64,000 bases of DNA from NCBI GenBank assembly GCA_013350285.1, contig JAAXWG010000004.1:62001-126000 (forward strand), written 5' to 3'. Below the pieces are notes generated by a model. The model made no database searches and had not been told where the DNA came from. It saw only the letters and a program-made list of their open reading frames with translations. A program made the translations under genes and the position numbers. Of this stretch, positions 22,378 through 31,358 are shown in pieces (within the stretch, counting starts at the first letter, position 1; the number at the start of each line of letters is the position of its first letter). Source of the DNA: Candidatus Altimarinota bacterium (GTDB lineage: Bacteria > Patescibacteriota > Gracilibacteria > BD1-5 > UBA6164).

Positions 22378-24282
22378 TTAATAAACCTCTTTATTATAAC
22401 ACTCTTCACAATATATTACCTCAGCTCTCTCAGGAGCATAAGTTGTTTGTATTTCTTTTCCACATTTATCACAATATCTTTTATAAAGATAAAATTTATT
22501 CCTTTGTTCTAATAATTCTTGGTATCTTACATCAAAATGTTTATTAGGAATAGAAATTCAATTTTTTATATAAAATACTAATTCTTGTTTTGTTATTTTA
22601 AAAAGTTTTTTAGTTACTTCACACTCAATAGCCCAGTTCAAAATATCATCAGGAATATCTGCAATATTTTCAGGAAGCTTACTTGCAGGAATTATTTTTT
22701 CTACCTTAGGAAAAGGAGCTTCATAATTACTCCATTTAAAGACCGGTCTTTCTCAAACTTCTTCAAGAGTATTATAAATAGTTCATTCTCTATCAATATA
22801 ATTTATTTCTCAATCAAGACCGGTCTCAGAAGAAATGTTTTCATTTTCATAGACTCCTGCCTTCACAGGAATGACATCTCCGCGAGTAAGAGGATAAAAA
22901 TCATTTGCTATTGTTTCATTGTATCAAAAAGGAGAAAGAGAACTTGGAAAAAATTCTCCCCACTCTCTTACCCCCTCTCCTGCACGAGAGGGCTGGGGTG
23001 AGGACATATATTCTATGATTTTTGGAACAAGTATTTCATATTCTTCTTTCGTATATTGTTTATTGAGAATGCAGTATTCTTTACTTTTTAATCATACACA
23101 TCAAAAACAATTTTTACAAGAATTAACACAAAGAAAACAGTAATACATATCAGAACAATCGCCCCAATTTCCTATATTAAAAGCTGATTTATAGATATTT
23201 GATCATGTCATTACTGATTCATACACAAGAGACGAATTATCTCAATAAATGTCATAATCCTGACAATCTTTTGTATTATTGAAAATATAAAAGCAATTTT
23301 TACAATTTTCTATATCATCTACATTGTAACATTTTTTTATATTTTTACTATTATAAATATAATCTCAAGAAAAATTTTCATTATTTCTTCACCAATAGTA
23401 TTTTTTAGGAAATTTCTTAGAAAAAATACTACTTTTTTCATATATTTCACTTATTCCAAAATTTTTCATAGTTTGAGTAACTAATTCTTCATATTTTTCT
23501 TTTGAGTATCTTTTATTAAATGCATAATATTCTTTTCCAATCAAATTGTTACAACAAAAACATTTTTTACATTGAATACAATTATTCAAAAACATTCATT
23601 CTGAACAAGTATCAGAATTTCTAGAATATTTTAAATCATATGATTTATAGCAGTTAAAACATCTGTAACAATTTTCACATTCTGTGAGCATATAACAGTC
23701 TATGATATTTTTTGAATTAACACAAGTATAGGAATAGTAAGAATCTTCTAAATAATCACTATTAAAACATAAATAACAATTTTTTAGATGGGAAACTCAA
23801 TTTGTATAATCACTATTTTCAATATTATTCGTTGCCATTCTAGAAATATGTGGAACACTTTTTAAAAGTTCTTGAAATTGATCAAAAAAAGTTTTACTAA
23901 AATCAAAATCTTTTCAATAATCGAGAGCATCCCATTTATCACTCCACCAAATTTCTTGGTCATACACTTTGTAGGGTTTATCAGGAGAATAAATAGAAAT
24001 AATATCTTTACCACTAAAATCACATTTTCTTTTATAGAGATTTCTTTCATTTCTCCAAGCGAGTCTTCTCTGTTGTCTGCAATGAGGACAAAGAGTTGGA
24101 ACGGGGATGAGGTATCTTATGTTTCCATTTTCAAGCAACTTCAACCCCATGGTTGAAAAAGAACCCCCGGGGTTTGGGAATATTGGACTTACTTTTTCAT
24201 AAAATTCCAAATCTTTGTCTGTGATATCAAAATTCGCTCCACAATGCTTACAAGTTTTTGTTTCGACTATTTTTTCTCACAT
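22378..24282 (-). CDS. Cysteine-rich solenoid protein, paralogue F
   Basis: 634 aa, starting MGEKIVETKTCKHCG. The N-terminal ribbon is completed by LCPHCRQQRR, then YKRKCDFSGKDI and EIWWSDKW. The middle has Cys units such as CIQCKKCFCCNN and CFLCVNSCKNCFGC. The C-terminal ribbon is CDKCGKE and YCEECYNKE. It holds three in-frame repeats: a CCCCTCTCC/GGAGAGGGG-type insertion at 22966-23003 (SSPQPSRAGEG), the VIPAKAGI type with a substitution (VIPVKAGVYE), and a mutated CCCCGGGG element. Its start is only 2 nt from the stop of the LysE-like gene. The function is unknown. Confidence 0.85.
22966..23003. repeat. In-frame repeat at the EHMM/EWGEFF site of paralogue F
   Basis: TACCCCCTCTCCTGCACGAGAGGGCTGGGGTGAGG-like hairpin, translated as SSPQPSRAGEGVR on the minus strand. 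It is unrelated in sequence to the repeat at the same position in paralogue C. Confidence 0.75.
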
Positions 24283-24284
24283 AT

Positions 24285-24905
24285 TTAGTTTTTGTTAAAA
24301 ATTATTTTCACTCCTATTGCAATAAGAATTCATCCAAAAATCTTGTTAAAAGTTTTTTGGATTTTGCTAAAAAATATTTGTATCCTGCTTTGTGTAAAAA
24401 GCAGAGAAACGAAAATAAACCAGAGAATAGTATCAGCGATAAGTATGAGAGCAATAAGTAAAAGTATATGTATAGGAGTAGATGGGCTTAAGATAAAAGT
24501 AAAAAGACTCAAAAAAAATAAAGTGGCTTTTGGATTGAGAACATTTGTCAAAAATCCCATTTTAAAAGCTTGAAATTTTGAAATAGTTGCTTTTTCTTGA
24601 GTGATATTTATATCAATTCATTTTGATTTAAAAGAAAGAATTCATATGTATATTAAATACAAAGCTCAAAGAATTTTGATAGTATTGAAGAGAATAATAG
24701 ATTTTGATATAACGAGAGCTAAACCCAAAGCACAATAAAGAATATGAACTCCGATTCAAAGTCCTATTCAAATCGCTGTAAAAATTCAAATTTTTCTCCC
24801 ATAATTGAGAGAATTTTTTATAGTCATTATAAAATCTGGTCAAGGACTTATTGTTGCTAAAAGATGAATGCTAATAATAGTAAAGATAAGGTTTGTATAG
24901 TTCAT
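24285..24905 (-). CDS. LysE/RhtB family amino-acid exporter
   Basis: 206 aa with six hydrophobic helices. The family signature is at the N-terminus: LLATISPGPDFIMTIKNSL near residues 15-34, followed by GRKIGIFTAIGIGLGIGVH. The middle FLTNVLNPKATLFFLSLF segment is also diagnostic. Members export amino acids such as lysine, threonine or homoserine lactones; the substrate here is unknown. It lies directly upstream of solenoid gene F on the same strand (2-nt gap) and may be co-transcribed with it. Confidence 0.9.
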
Positions 24906-24996
24906 ATTGAAATTTTGGATAAAATATTATGAAGAATAAATATTTTTCATAAAAAATCAAGAAGCACTTTGTTTTTTATTTTAAATAAAGCATTTT

Positions 24997-26388
24997 TTAT
25001 AAATCTTTCAAAATCCCAGTAAGTATTTTTTCCACACGGGCAATAGAATCTATTTGTATTTTTTCGTCAACACTATGGATATTATACATATTTGGTCATA
25101 TAGAAATAGCATTGGCTCAATTATTGAGTCATTTTACAAAAAATCAACATTCAAGTCCAGCATGATGAGTAACAATTTTTACTTTATGTCAAAGTATTTT
25201 TTCAAAATTTCTTTCTGCTATTTGTAAAAGCTCTGAATTAATATCCTCTTGCCAAGCAGGATATCAAGTATCTGCTTGTATTTCAAAATTTCCCTGTCCT
25301 AAAATATGAATTATATTTTCTTGAAGATTTTGTAGCTCTTCATTATCATTTGATCGTGCAAGATAGCAAAGTTCTAAGATTCAATTTTGTATTTTTATTA
25401 CTCCAAGATTGAGAGAAGTTTGTACAAGTCATGGTATTTTTTTACTCATTGTATAAATTCCATCTTTGATTTGGAGAAGAGATTGTATTATTTTTTGAGC
25501 ATTTCTGATAGCATTTTTTTCATTTTCACTTTTTTGTATTGTGAAATCAATAGAAGGGCAATCAAAAAGAGTTTTTATATTTTCTAGATATCTCTTTAAT
25601 TTTTCTTCAAAATTATGTATATCATCTATCCCCAAAGATATTTGAATTTTTGAAGGAATAACATTTTCAGCAGTTCAAGCATTTATATTACACATTTCAA
25701 TTTCTTTTTCATAATTTGCTATAAAGTCTAGGGCAATAATAATAGCATTCCCCCTATTTTTATTTATTTCTAATCCTGAATGTCCTCATTGCATTCAAAA
25801 TATTTCTAGGTTATATTGTTCTTTTTTTGAAGTTGTAAATTCAGGTTTTTTGCTTCAAGAAATTCTCACTCATCAAGCACTTCCTATACATATTGCATTT
25901 TCATCCCCACTATCTAAGTTTATAATTTTTTTTCCTTCAAGAAGTGAAAAATTAAGTCATTTTACTCAGCTCATTCCTGCTTCTTCATCAATAGTAAAAA
26001 CAAGTTCCAAGGCAGGATGAGATGGAAAGTCTATTGCTGACATACAAAGAGCTATTCCTATTCCATTATCTGCACCAAGAGTAGTTTTTCCATTTGTATG
26101 AATAAATCCATTTTCTTCTCTTATTTCAAGACTATCATTATAAAAATCATGGTTTACTCATTCCGCTTTTACACAGACCATATCCATGTGAGCTTGGAGA
26201 ATAATAGTTTCTTGTGATTGACTATTTTTTGCAGGAATATAAACTATGAGATTTCAAGTCGTATCTACTTTGTAGTTATATCATTTTCAAGAAAAAAAAT
26301 CTATCAAAAAATTTCTTATTTTTTCTTCTTGTTTACTTGGTCTTGGGTATTTAGTTATTTCTTTGAAATAATTTAGTGTGTTGGGCAT
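24997..26388 (-). CDS. pepD: Aminoacyl-histidine dipeptidase (PepD-like, M20)
   Basis: 463 aa, close to the usual 480. The M20 zinc ligands and catalytic residues are in ILQAHMDMVC (His-x-Asp), TLGADNGIG (Asp), FTIDEEAGMSG (catalytic Glu plus ligand Glu) and THHAGLECG. The lid domain lies in the middle (EIFGMQGGHSGLEI). PepD hydrolyses Xaa-His and other dipeptides in the cytoplasm, which suits a peptide-scavenging organism. It begins 9 nt after the DUF4037 gene stop. Confidence 0.92.
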
Positions 26389-26397
26389 AGAGAGTGT

Positions 26398-27483
26398 TTA
26401 TTGATATAAATTTTTCATTTTGTGTAATAATATATCATTTTCCAATAAATCAACACTATTGCTTATTTGATTAACGGAACCAATATGAGATTCTATTTTT
26501 AAAATATTTTTATCTTTTATATGTTTTCTGATTTCTTCTGCAAAAATTTCTCCGTGAATTACAAGATAGGGTCTGTCATGAAAATAAGAAACTTTTGTGT
26601 GAAGTATTTTTGTTATTTCTAGATTATTATGATTATGAGCGAGGATTGAATAGGCTTTTGATAAATATTTTTCTCTTTCTTTCCACGATTCAGAAGAGAG
26701 AATTTTATTTAAAATAGGCATAAGTTTTTTTGCAGATTTTAGCTTTGAAAAAGCAGTGCCAAACCATTTACTGTAGGGAATATATTCTTTTTCCATCAAA
26801 AAACATAATCTCATTATTGATTGAACGAGTCTTGTTGCAATTATTTTTGAACCAAGTTCATCGTTTACATCACCACATCTCCCGACAAAAGGTTCTTCTT
26901 GACCAATTTTACCCCATTCTGAGACAAGAAGAAAAAGCCAGACATCGTGGGGATAATAATCAAATTTTTTTTGTATATTTTTCAATCCGATTTCATCATA
27001 AAAAATCTCGCCACTTTTTATCGTTTTGAGTTTTTGTTCTGAAAATGTAAGCCAGTCAAATACTGATAATTTCTTATTAATATAAATTTTTAGATATTCT
27101 TGGAAATAAGATTGTATCGTGTAAATTTCAACTCTGTGATTTATTGCTTGTCCTTTTTTTGCCGTTGATAATAATTGAACTCAGATTTTATCAGGTTCTC
27201 AAAAATGAGTGGAATATTCTTTGAATTGTGGAGGTAATTGTTGGCTCAAAATCTTTGAAATTTTACTTTTTTTCTCAAAATCTTTTTCTTCTAAAAATAC
27301 CATCACACGAGGTCACCAGTGGTGGTCTGTTGATAATTCCGTATCAAAGCCTAAAACTTCAGATCAAGAACCAAGAAGTCCAGCAGAATATTTTAAATCA
27401 GGAAAATTTTCATCAAGAATTTTTTTCACCACTTGAGTAAAAAAATCTTCGCTTAGTTTTTTTCCTTTTTCAAATTTTGTCAT
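26398..27483 (-). CDS. DUF4037 nucleotidyltransferase-like protein
   Basis: 361 aa. The N-terminus has a nucleotidyltransferase-like GSGSEVLGFDTELSTDHH element (near residues 38-55). The C-terminal half is the DUF4037 domain: DYYPHDVWLFLLVSEW, EEPFVGRCGDVNDELGS and LVQSIMRLCFLMEKEY, then PYSKWFGTAF. The family's reaction is not established. The gene overlaps the one upstream by 31 nt and is followed closely by pepD, so these three minus-strand genes likely form one operon. Confidence 0.85.
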
Positions 27484-27860
27484 ATATTAATTATTGTTAA
27501 ATTATTGTTAAGCTCTTTAATAAAACTCTGCCACTCATATTCTAAATTATTTACAAATAAGTTTTTATCTTGTGATTTCAAGAATTCTTTTTCATACTGT
27601 TTCTTTGTTTCAAGCTTAAATTTTTCTAATAATTCATCATAAGATTCTTTTGTTGGTCTAGTTTTTAAAATGTCGTGAGCAGAAATATTCCTTTTTCCTG
27701 TATCTTGTTGTGAGTTCTTTTGTAAAACATCTTTTAACAAGTCATACCAAATTATAATACCAATGGAATAATAACCATTTTTTGCTGAAATTAAAGCTTC
27801 TTCTACAGCATAATATAAAAATGGATTTTTATGAAGACCATTTATAAGTTTTTTTGACAT
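27453..27860 (-). CDS. Hypothetical helical protein
   Basis: 135 aa when one UGA near the end is read through; the frame then ends ...INIGQNLKKEKN. It is helical and charged (ELLEKFKLETKKQYEKEF), with an early YYAVEEALISAKNGYYSIG segment reminiscent of HEPN-like four-helix proteins. The resemblance is weak. It overlaps the DUF4037 nucleotidyltransferase-like gene by 31 nt. A HEPN-nucleotidyltransferase pairing would be a known arrangement, but I cannot confirm it from sequence alone. Confidence 0.55.
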
Positions 27861-27979
27861 AAAAACAAATAAACATGCATTAGGAGTTCATATATTAATG
27901 TATAAATTCATAAAAGTTATTAAAAATTAAGGATTTTCTATCATTGTAAAAATTACTGAAATATAAATTTTTCGCTTTG

Positions 27980-28684
27980 TTATTTTTTTCTGCACATTAG
28001 GCGAAGACTATTTCCTTTTTGAATTAGCATTTCCGAGGTATTATTTTGTATTGATTGCCATGGTTTTATGCAATATTCTATTATTTCCCAATCTTTATAA
28101 TAATCATCTAATAATTTTTTTGCTTCACTTCATTGTAGATTTTTTTCGACCATCGGTTCCAAAAATATATTTTTTAGAGGATTATAGAGAGTATTATCCA
28201 CGGATATTATTATATAGTTAATTCCTCATTTTTTTGTTCAATAGGTCATTTTTTTCAGAACTTTTTTTAATGTTTTTATATTTTCCGTATGTTCCAAGCT
28301 GGAAACTGCTATAATATAATCAAATTGTTCTTTTTCAATTTTGTAATCTTCAATACTTATTTTTTCAAAAAAAAGAGCATCTTTTTTCACTCAAAAATTT
28401 TTTTTATTTTCTTCTAGTTTTTCTCAGGCTAATGCTAAAATATCTATTCCTATCACTCAGCCTCAAGCATCCTGAATCTCCTTTGCTATAGGAATACAAT
28501 GCCTTCAAACTCAACATCAAATATCTAAGACAGAAATATTTTTAGTATTCAAGAAATTTACCCCATTGATTACAGAACTTATAGGACTTGAAAGCCATGA
28601 TCATTTTTCTCACAATTTCGTTGTAGCATACAAATTATCGTGATATTCTTGCTCGTATTTCCTTATTTTTTTAGACGGTTGCAT
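27980..28684 (-). CDS. SAM-dependent methyltransferase
   Basis: 234 aa. Motif I is VLDIGCGVGRHCIPIA near residues 49-64, motif II is GVIGIDILALAGEKL, and the post-motif strand is YIIAVSSLEH. This is the class I Rossmann methyltransferase pattern. The C-terminus (YYKDWEIIEY, RLMCRKK) is typical of small-molecule methyltransferases. Substrate unknown. It is followed upstream on the same strand by a NUDIX gene 13 nt away. Confidence 0.8.
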
Positions 28685-28697
28685 TTTTCCATAATAT

Positions 28698-29285
28698 TTA
28701 TTTTCTTACATATTTTTCAGGATATTTTAGGAAAAATTTAAATAATACTCAGATACTTCTATCTTCTTTCATATTTCCTCATTTTATAAGTTCTTTTATT
28801 TCTTCAAAAGTTTTCCATTCTATATTTATACATTCGCCGTGTTCAAGCTCTTGTCAGGCTTCACTTTCTTCAAAATCATCAACGATACAATAAAATAAAT
28901 CCCAAATAACGGTCGCTCAGGCATGAGCCGTTGCAAAATATTTTATATTTTTTGCTATGAGACCTGTTTCTTCTCTACATTCTTTTTTCCCTGCTTCAAG
29001 AGCAAAAGCCAAAATATCTTTTTCACGATGCTGTTCATATTCATCAAGAGTATCAAAAACTTTTCCTCACGGAAGGCGATAATCAAAATCGTCTAGTTCA
29101 CTACGAAATTCCTTTGTAATAAGCATCATATTTTCTTTTACGATAATGAGTCTCACTCACGGAGATCTACGAGCAATTTCAAAAATAATCTCTTTTTCAC
29201 CCGCTTTCATTGATTGTTTTATGACTTCAAAAATTTTTCCTTTATAGATAATTTGCTCAGGTCAATTTTTTTCTAATTTTTGCAT
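28698..29285 (-). CDS. NUDIX hydrolase
   Basis: 195 aa. The NUDIX box is present in a stretched form: LPGGKVFDT, an acidic insert, then KKECREETGL, which supplies the REUxEExGU end (first Arg replaced by Lys). The N-terminus (IYKGKIFEVIKQSMK, RSPGVRLIIV) resembles ADP-ribose or nucleotide-sugar pyrophosphatases. It would cleave a nucleoside diphosphate linked to another moiety. It probably shares a transcript with the adjacent methyltransferase. Confidence 0.8.
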
Positions 29286-29386
29286 AAAAGTAAGTTTTAA
29301 TCTATATTTTCTTGTAATTATTTTTACAAATAATACAATGAGCTAAGATTATTATAAAGATAAATGTTTTTTTTAAAATAAAACTT

Positions 29387-30085
29387 ATGAAAAAAATTTT
29401 TCGTGATACAATTATAAATGTTGATACAAATATTTTTGATTCTATTTTTTTATTTGATGTATTTTTTCCTGATTATACAAATGTTTTTCAAAGGGAAGTA
29501 ATTTTTATAAAAGACTTATTAGAGAAAAAGAAAAATGAAGAAATTATAAAAAAAACTGATACATTTCCTGCAATGTGGAGCGAAGTCTATAGTCCAAAAG
29601 ATGAGCTTGAAATTTTTACAGAAATTTTTGAAAATGCTGTAAAAAATAATAAAAAAATTCATATTGTTGGGATAACTCTTAGGGAAGAAATAGATATTTT
29701 GGAAAAATATTATGAAGAACTTGGTTTTATGAGAGAAGACATAAATTGTTTTGATGTGGATTTTTCTGTTCCTCTTATCACTTGCTCTTGTTACATAGAA
29801 AATATTATGTGGAGAGGAAGCGATTACAAAAGACTTGGAAAAAGTATTTTTAGAAATCCACCGATTAGAGAAGCAGGGCAAGTAAAAGCTCTTTTTAAGG
29901 GAATAAATAGAGGAGTTATTGCTGGACTTGCAATAGAAAAAATGAGCGATGAAATAAAAGATTTTCTTCAAAATCAACTTTTAGAAGAGCATATTCTTGC
30001 TCTTACTCTCGGAAAAATCTTGAGCTATAATTTGCAAGATATTGGTTTTTCTGGAAAGGTAGAAGAATTTAAAATAAAGTTTTAA
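29387..30085 (+). CDS. Hypothetical protein with no UGA-glycine codons
   Basis: 232 aa. About 11 glycines, all encoded by GGN, whereas neighbouring genes use UGA freely. The sequence is soluble, with a Rossmann-like segment (KNNKKIHIVGITLREEIDILEKYYEEL) followed by SVPLITCSCYIENIMWRGSDYK and a helical C-terminus. I do not recognise the family. Its glycine codon use suggests acquisition from a lineage where UGA is a stop codon, or strong selection. It stands alone between a divergent NUDIX gene and a convergent small gene. Confidence 0.7.
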   Translation: MKKIFRDTIINVDTNIFDSIFLFDVFFPDYTNVFQREVIFIKDLLEKKKNEEIIKKTDTFPAMWSEVYSPKDELEIFTEIFENAVKNNKKIHIVGITLREEIDILEKYYEELGFMREDINCFDVDFSVPLITCSCYIENIMWRGSDYKRLGKSIFRNPPIREAGQVKALFKGINRGVIAGLAIEKMSDEIKDFLQNQLLEEHILALTLGKILSYNLQDIGFSGKVEEFKIKF

Positions 30086-30087
30086 AA

Positions 30088-30138
30088 AAGATTTTTGATT
30101 TTTCACTTTAAATTATTATTATCAAATAATCTTTTGAT
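30088..30138. terminator. Imperfect bidirectional terminator
   Basis: AAAAGATTTTTGA pairs with TCAAATAATCTTTT across an AT-rich loop, between two convergent genes. Confidence 0.45.
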
Positions 30139-30146
30139 CTTTTTCT

Positions 30147-30527
30147 TTAAACTGTTTTATTTTTTCTTCCCCAAGTTAATAACATAGCAACTTTTGCTCT
30201 TACATCACCTCAAATATCTCATAAAATAGGAGAAATTTTAGATATATTAGTACTACTTAAGACAATATCAAGAATTCAATTAAAATTTTCATCAGGTTCA
30301 TCTTCTAATAATTTATTAACTTTTTCAGCTTCTCTATTCATAAAACCTTCTATATCTAATCAAGATCTTTTTTGTTCTTCAATTATATCGTCTATTGTTT
30401 TTTCATTCTCACCAGTTACATCTTCTTTATTTAATTCTCTTATTTTTCTATTAATCGCTACAAGAGTCATTGTAGATTCGATTAATATTCTATCTTTTTC
30501 AGATAAAGTTCAATTATTATGTTCCAT
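30147..30527 (-). CDS. Hypothetical small helical protein
   Basis: 126 aa, starting MEHNNGTLSEKDRILIES. It is predicted helical, acidic in the middle (KLLEDEPDENFNGIL) and ends LLTWGRKNKTV. No known motif, Cys pair or membrane segment. It is divergent from the small gene at 30777. Both start with short helical segments and may be related in size class only. Confidence 0.6.
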
Positions 30528-30776
30528 AATTTATAAATTTTGAAATAAAGTTATTTTATTATAAATAATTTTTAAATAAAAGTCAAATTTTTTTTAAATT
30601 CATATTTTATAAGTGGTAAACACTTATTAAAAACTCTTTATTTTTTTCGTTTTACTTTTCCTTGTTGAAGATAAAGTTCTAGGAAAATAATTTTTATAAA
30701 AAATTATCAAAATATTTGACAAGTAAAGGTTAGTTACTATAATAAATTAACTAAATTATCAATTAATTTCATATTT

Positions 30777-31094
30777 ATGGAAGAAATAATAGAAAAAATA
30801 GAAAACAGTGCCTGTTGACAAAATTTAGAAAGTTCAAATAAGATAACCTTAAATGAACAAGGAGTGTCTGAGTTATTAAAATATATAAAGTGACTAAGCG
30901 ATGCACAAAGTTTAGTAAATCTATCAACTAAAATTTTAAATAGTGTTTCGGAATGATATGAAAAAAGCTTAGTTCTTCAACAAATTTCAGTACAATTATA
31001 TAAAAAAATAGAAAGCGCTAATACTATTCTAGAAGGTGCATCTGAACAAGTTAAAGATATATTAATCTGACGATGGAGAAATATCATAAATTAA
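30777..31094 (+). CDS. Hypothetical small protein
   Basis: 105 aa with four in-frame UGA codons (for example ENSACGQNL and EGYEKS). Entirely helical-looking, with no motif I recognise. It has its own terminator at 31220-31259. The start follows an AT-rich leader with no clear Shine-Dalgarno. Confidence 0.55.
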
Positions 31095-31219
31095 AAGATG
31101 ATTTTTAATTTTATTTTTTAAGGTTCAATTTTTCTACTCTATTTTGGTATAGATAGGAATTTTATTGATTAAATATGAATAATTTAAACTTAATAATTTT
31201 TGTATATTTTTCCTTTACA

Positions 31220-31259
31220 AAAATAGAGATAGTCACAAAAAGACATCTCTATTTTTTTA
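31220..31259 (+). terminator. Intrinsic terminator
   Basis: AAATAGAGAT and ATCTCTATTT arms around a 14-nt loop, followed by seven T. Confidence 0.7.
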
Positions 31260-31265
31260 TATTCC

Positions 31266-31293
31266 TTGACTTAAAAATATTTTTGAATACAAT
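31266..31293 (+). promoter_or_regulatory. htpG promoter
   Basis: TTGACT (31266-31271), 16-nt spacer, TACAAT (31288-31293). It is immediately followed by a CIRCE-like operator. Confidence 0.65.
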
Positions 31294-31294
31294 T

Positions 31295-31321
31295 TTAGCA
31301 CTTTTATATTTAAGGTGCTAT
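31295..31321 (+). promoter_or_regulatory. CIRCE-like HrcA operator
   Basis: TTAGCACTT, a 9-nt spacer, AGGTGCTAT. The known CIRCE is TTAGCACTC-N9-GAGTGCTAA. Here the left arm matches 8 of 9 and the right 6 of 9, with the spacer exactly 9. The site overlaps the expected transcription start of htpG, the right place for HrcA repression. hrcA is not in the window. Confidence 0.6.
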
Positions 31322-31358
31322 TTTTTTATAACAATATTTATTATTTAACTAAAAAATT

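Noticed and set aside
7133-24282. Diversity-generating retroelement driving variation in the solenoid genes
   Set aside because: No reverse transcriptase, template repeat or adenine-mutation signature is visible in the window.
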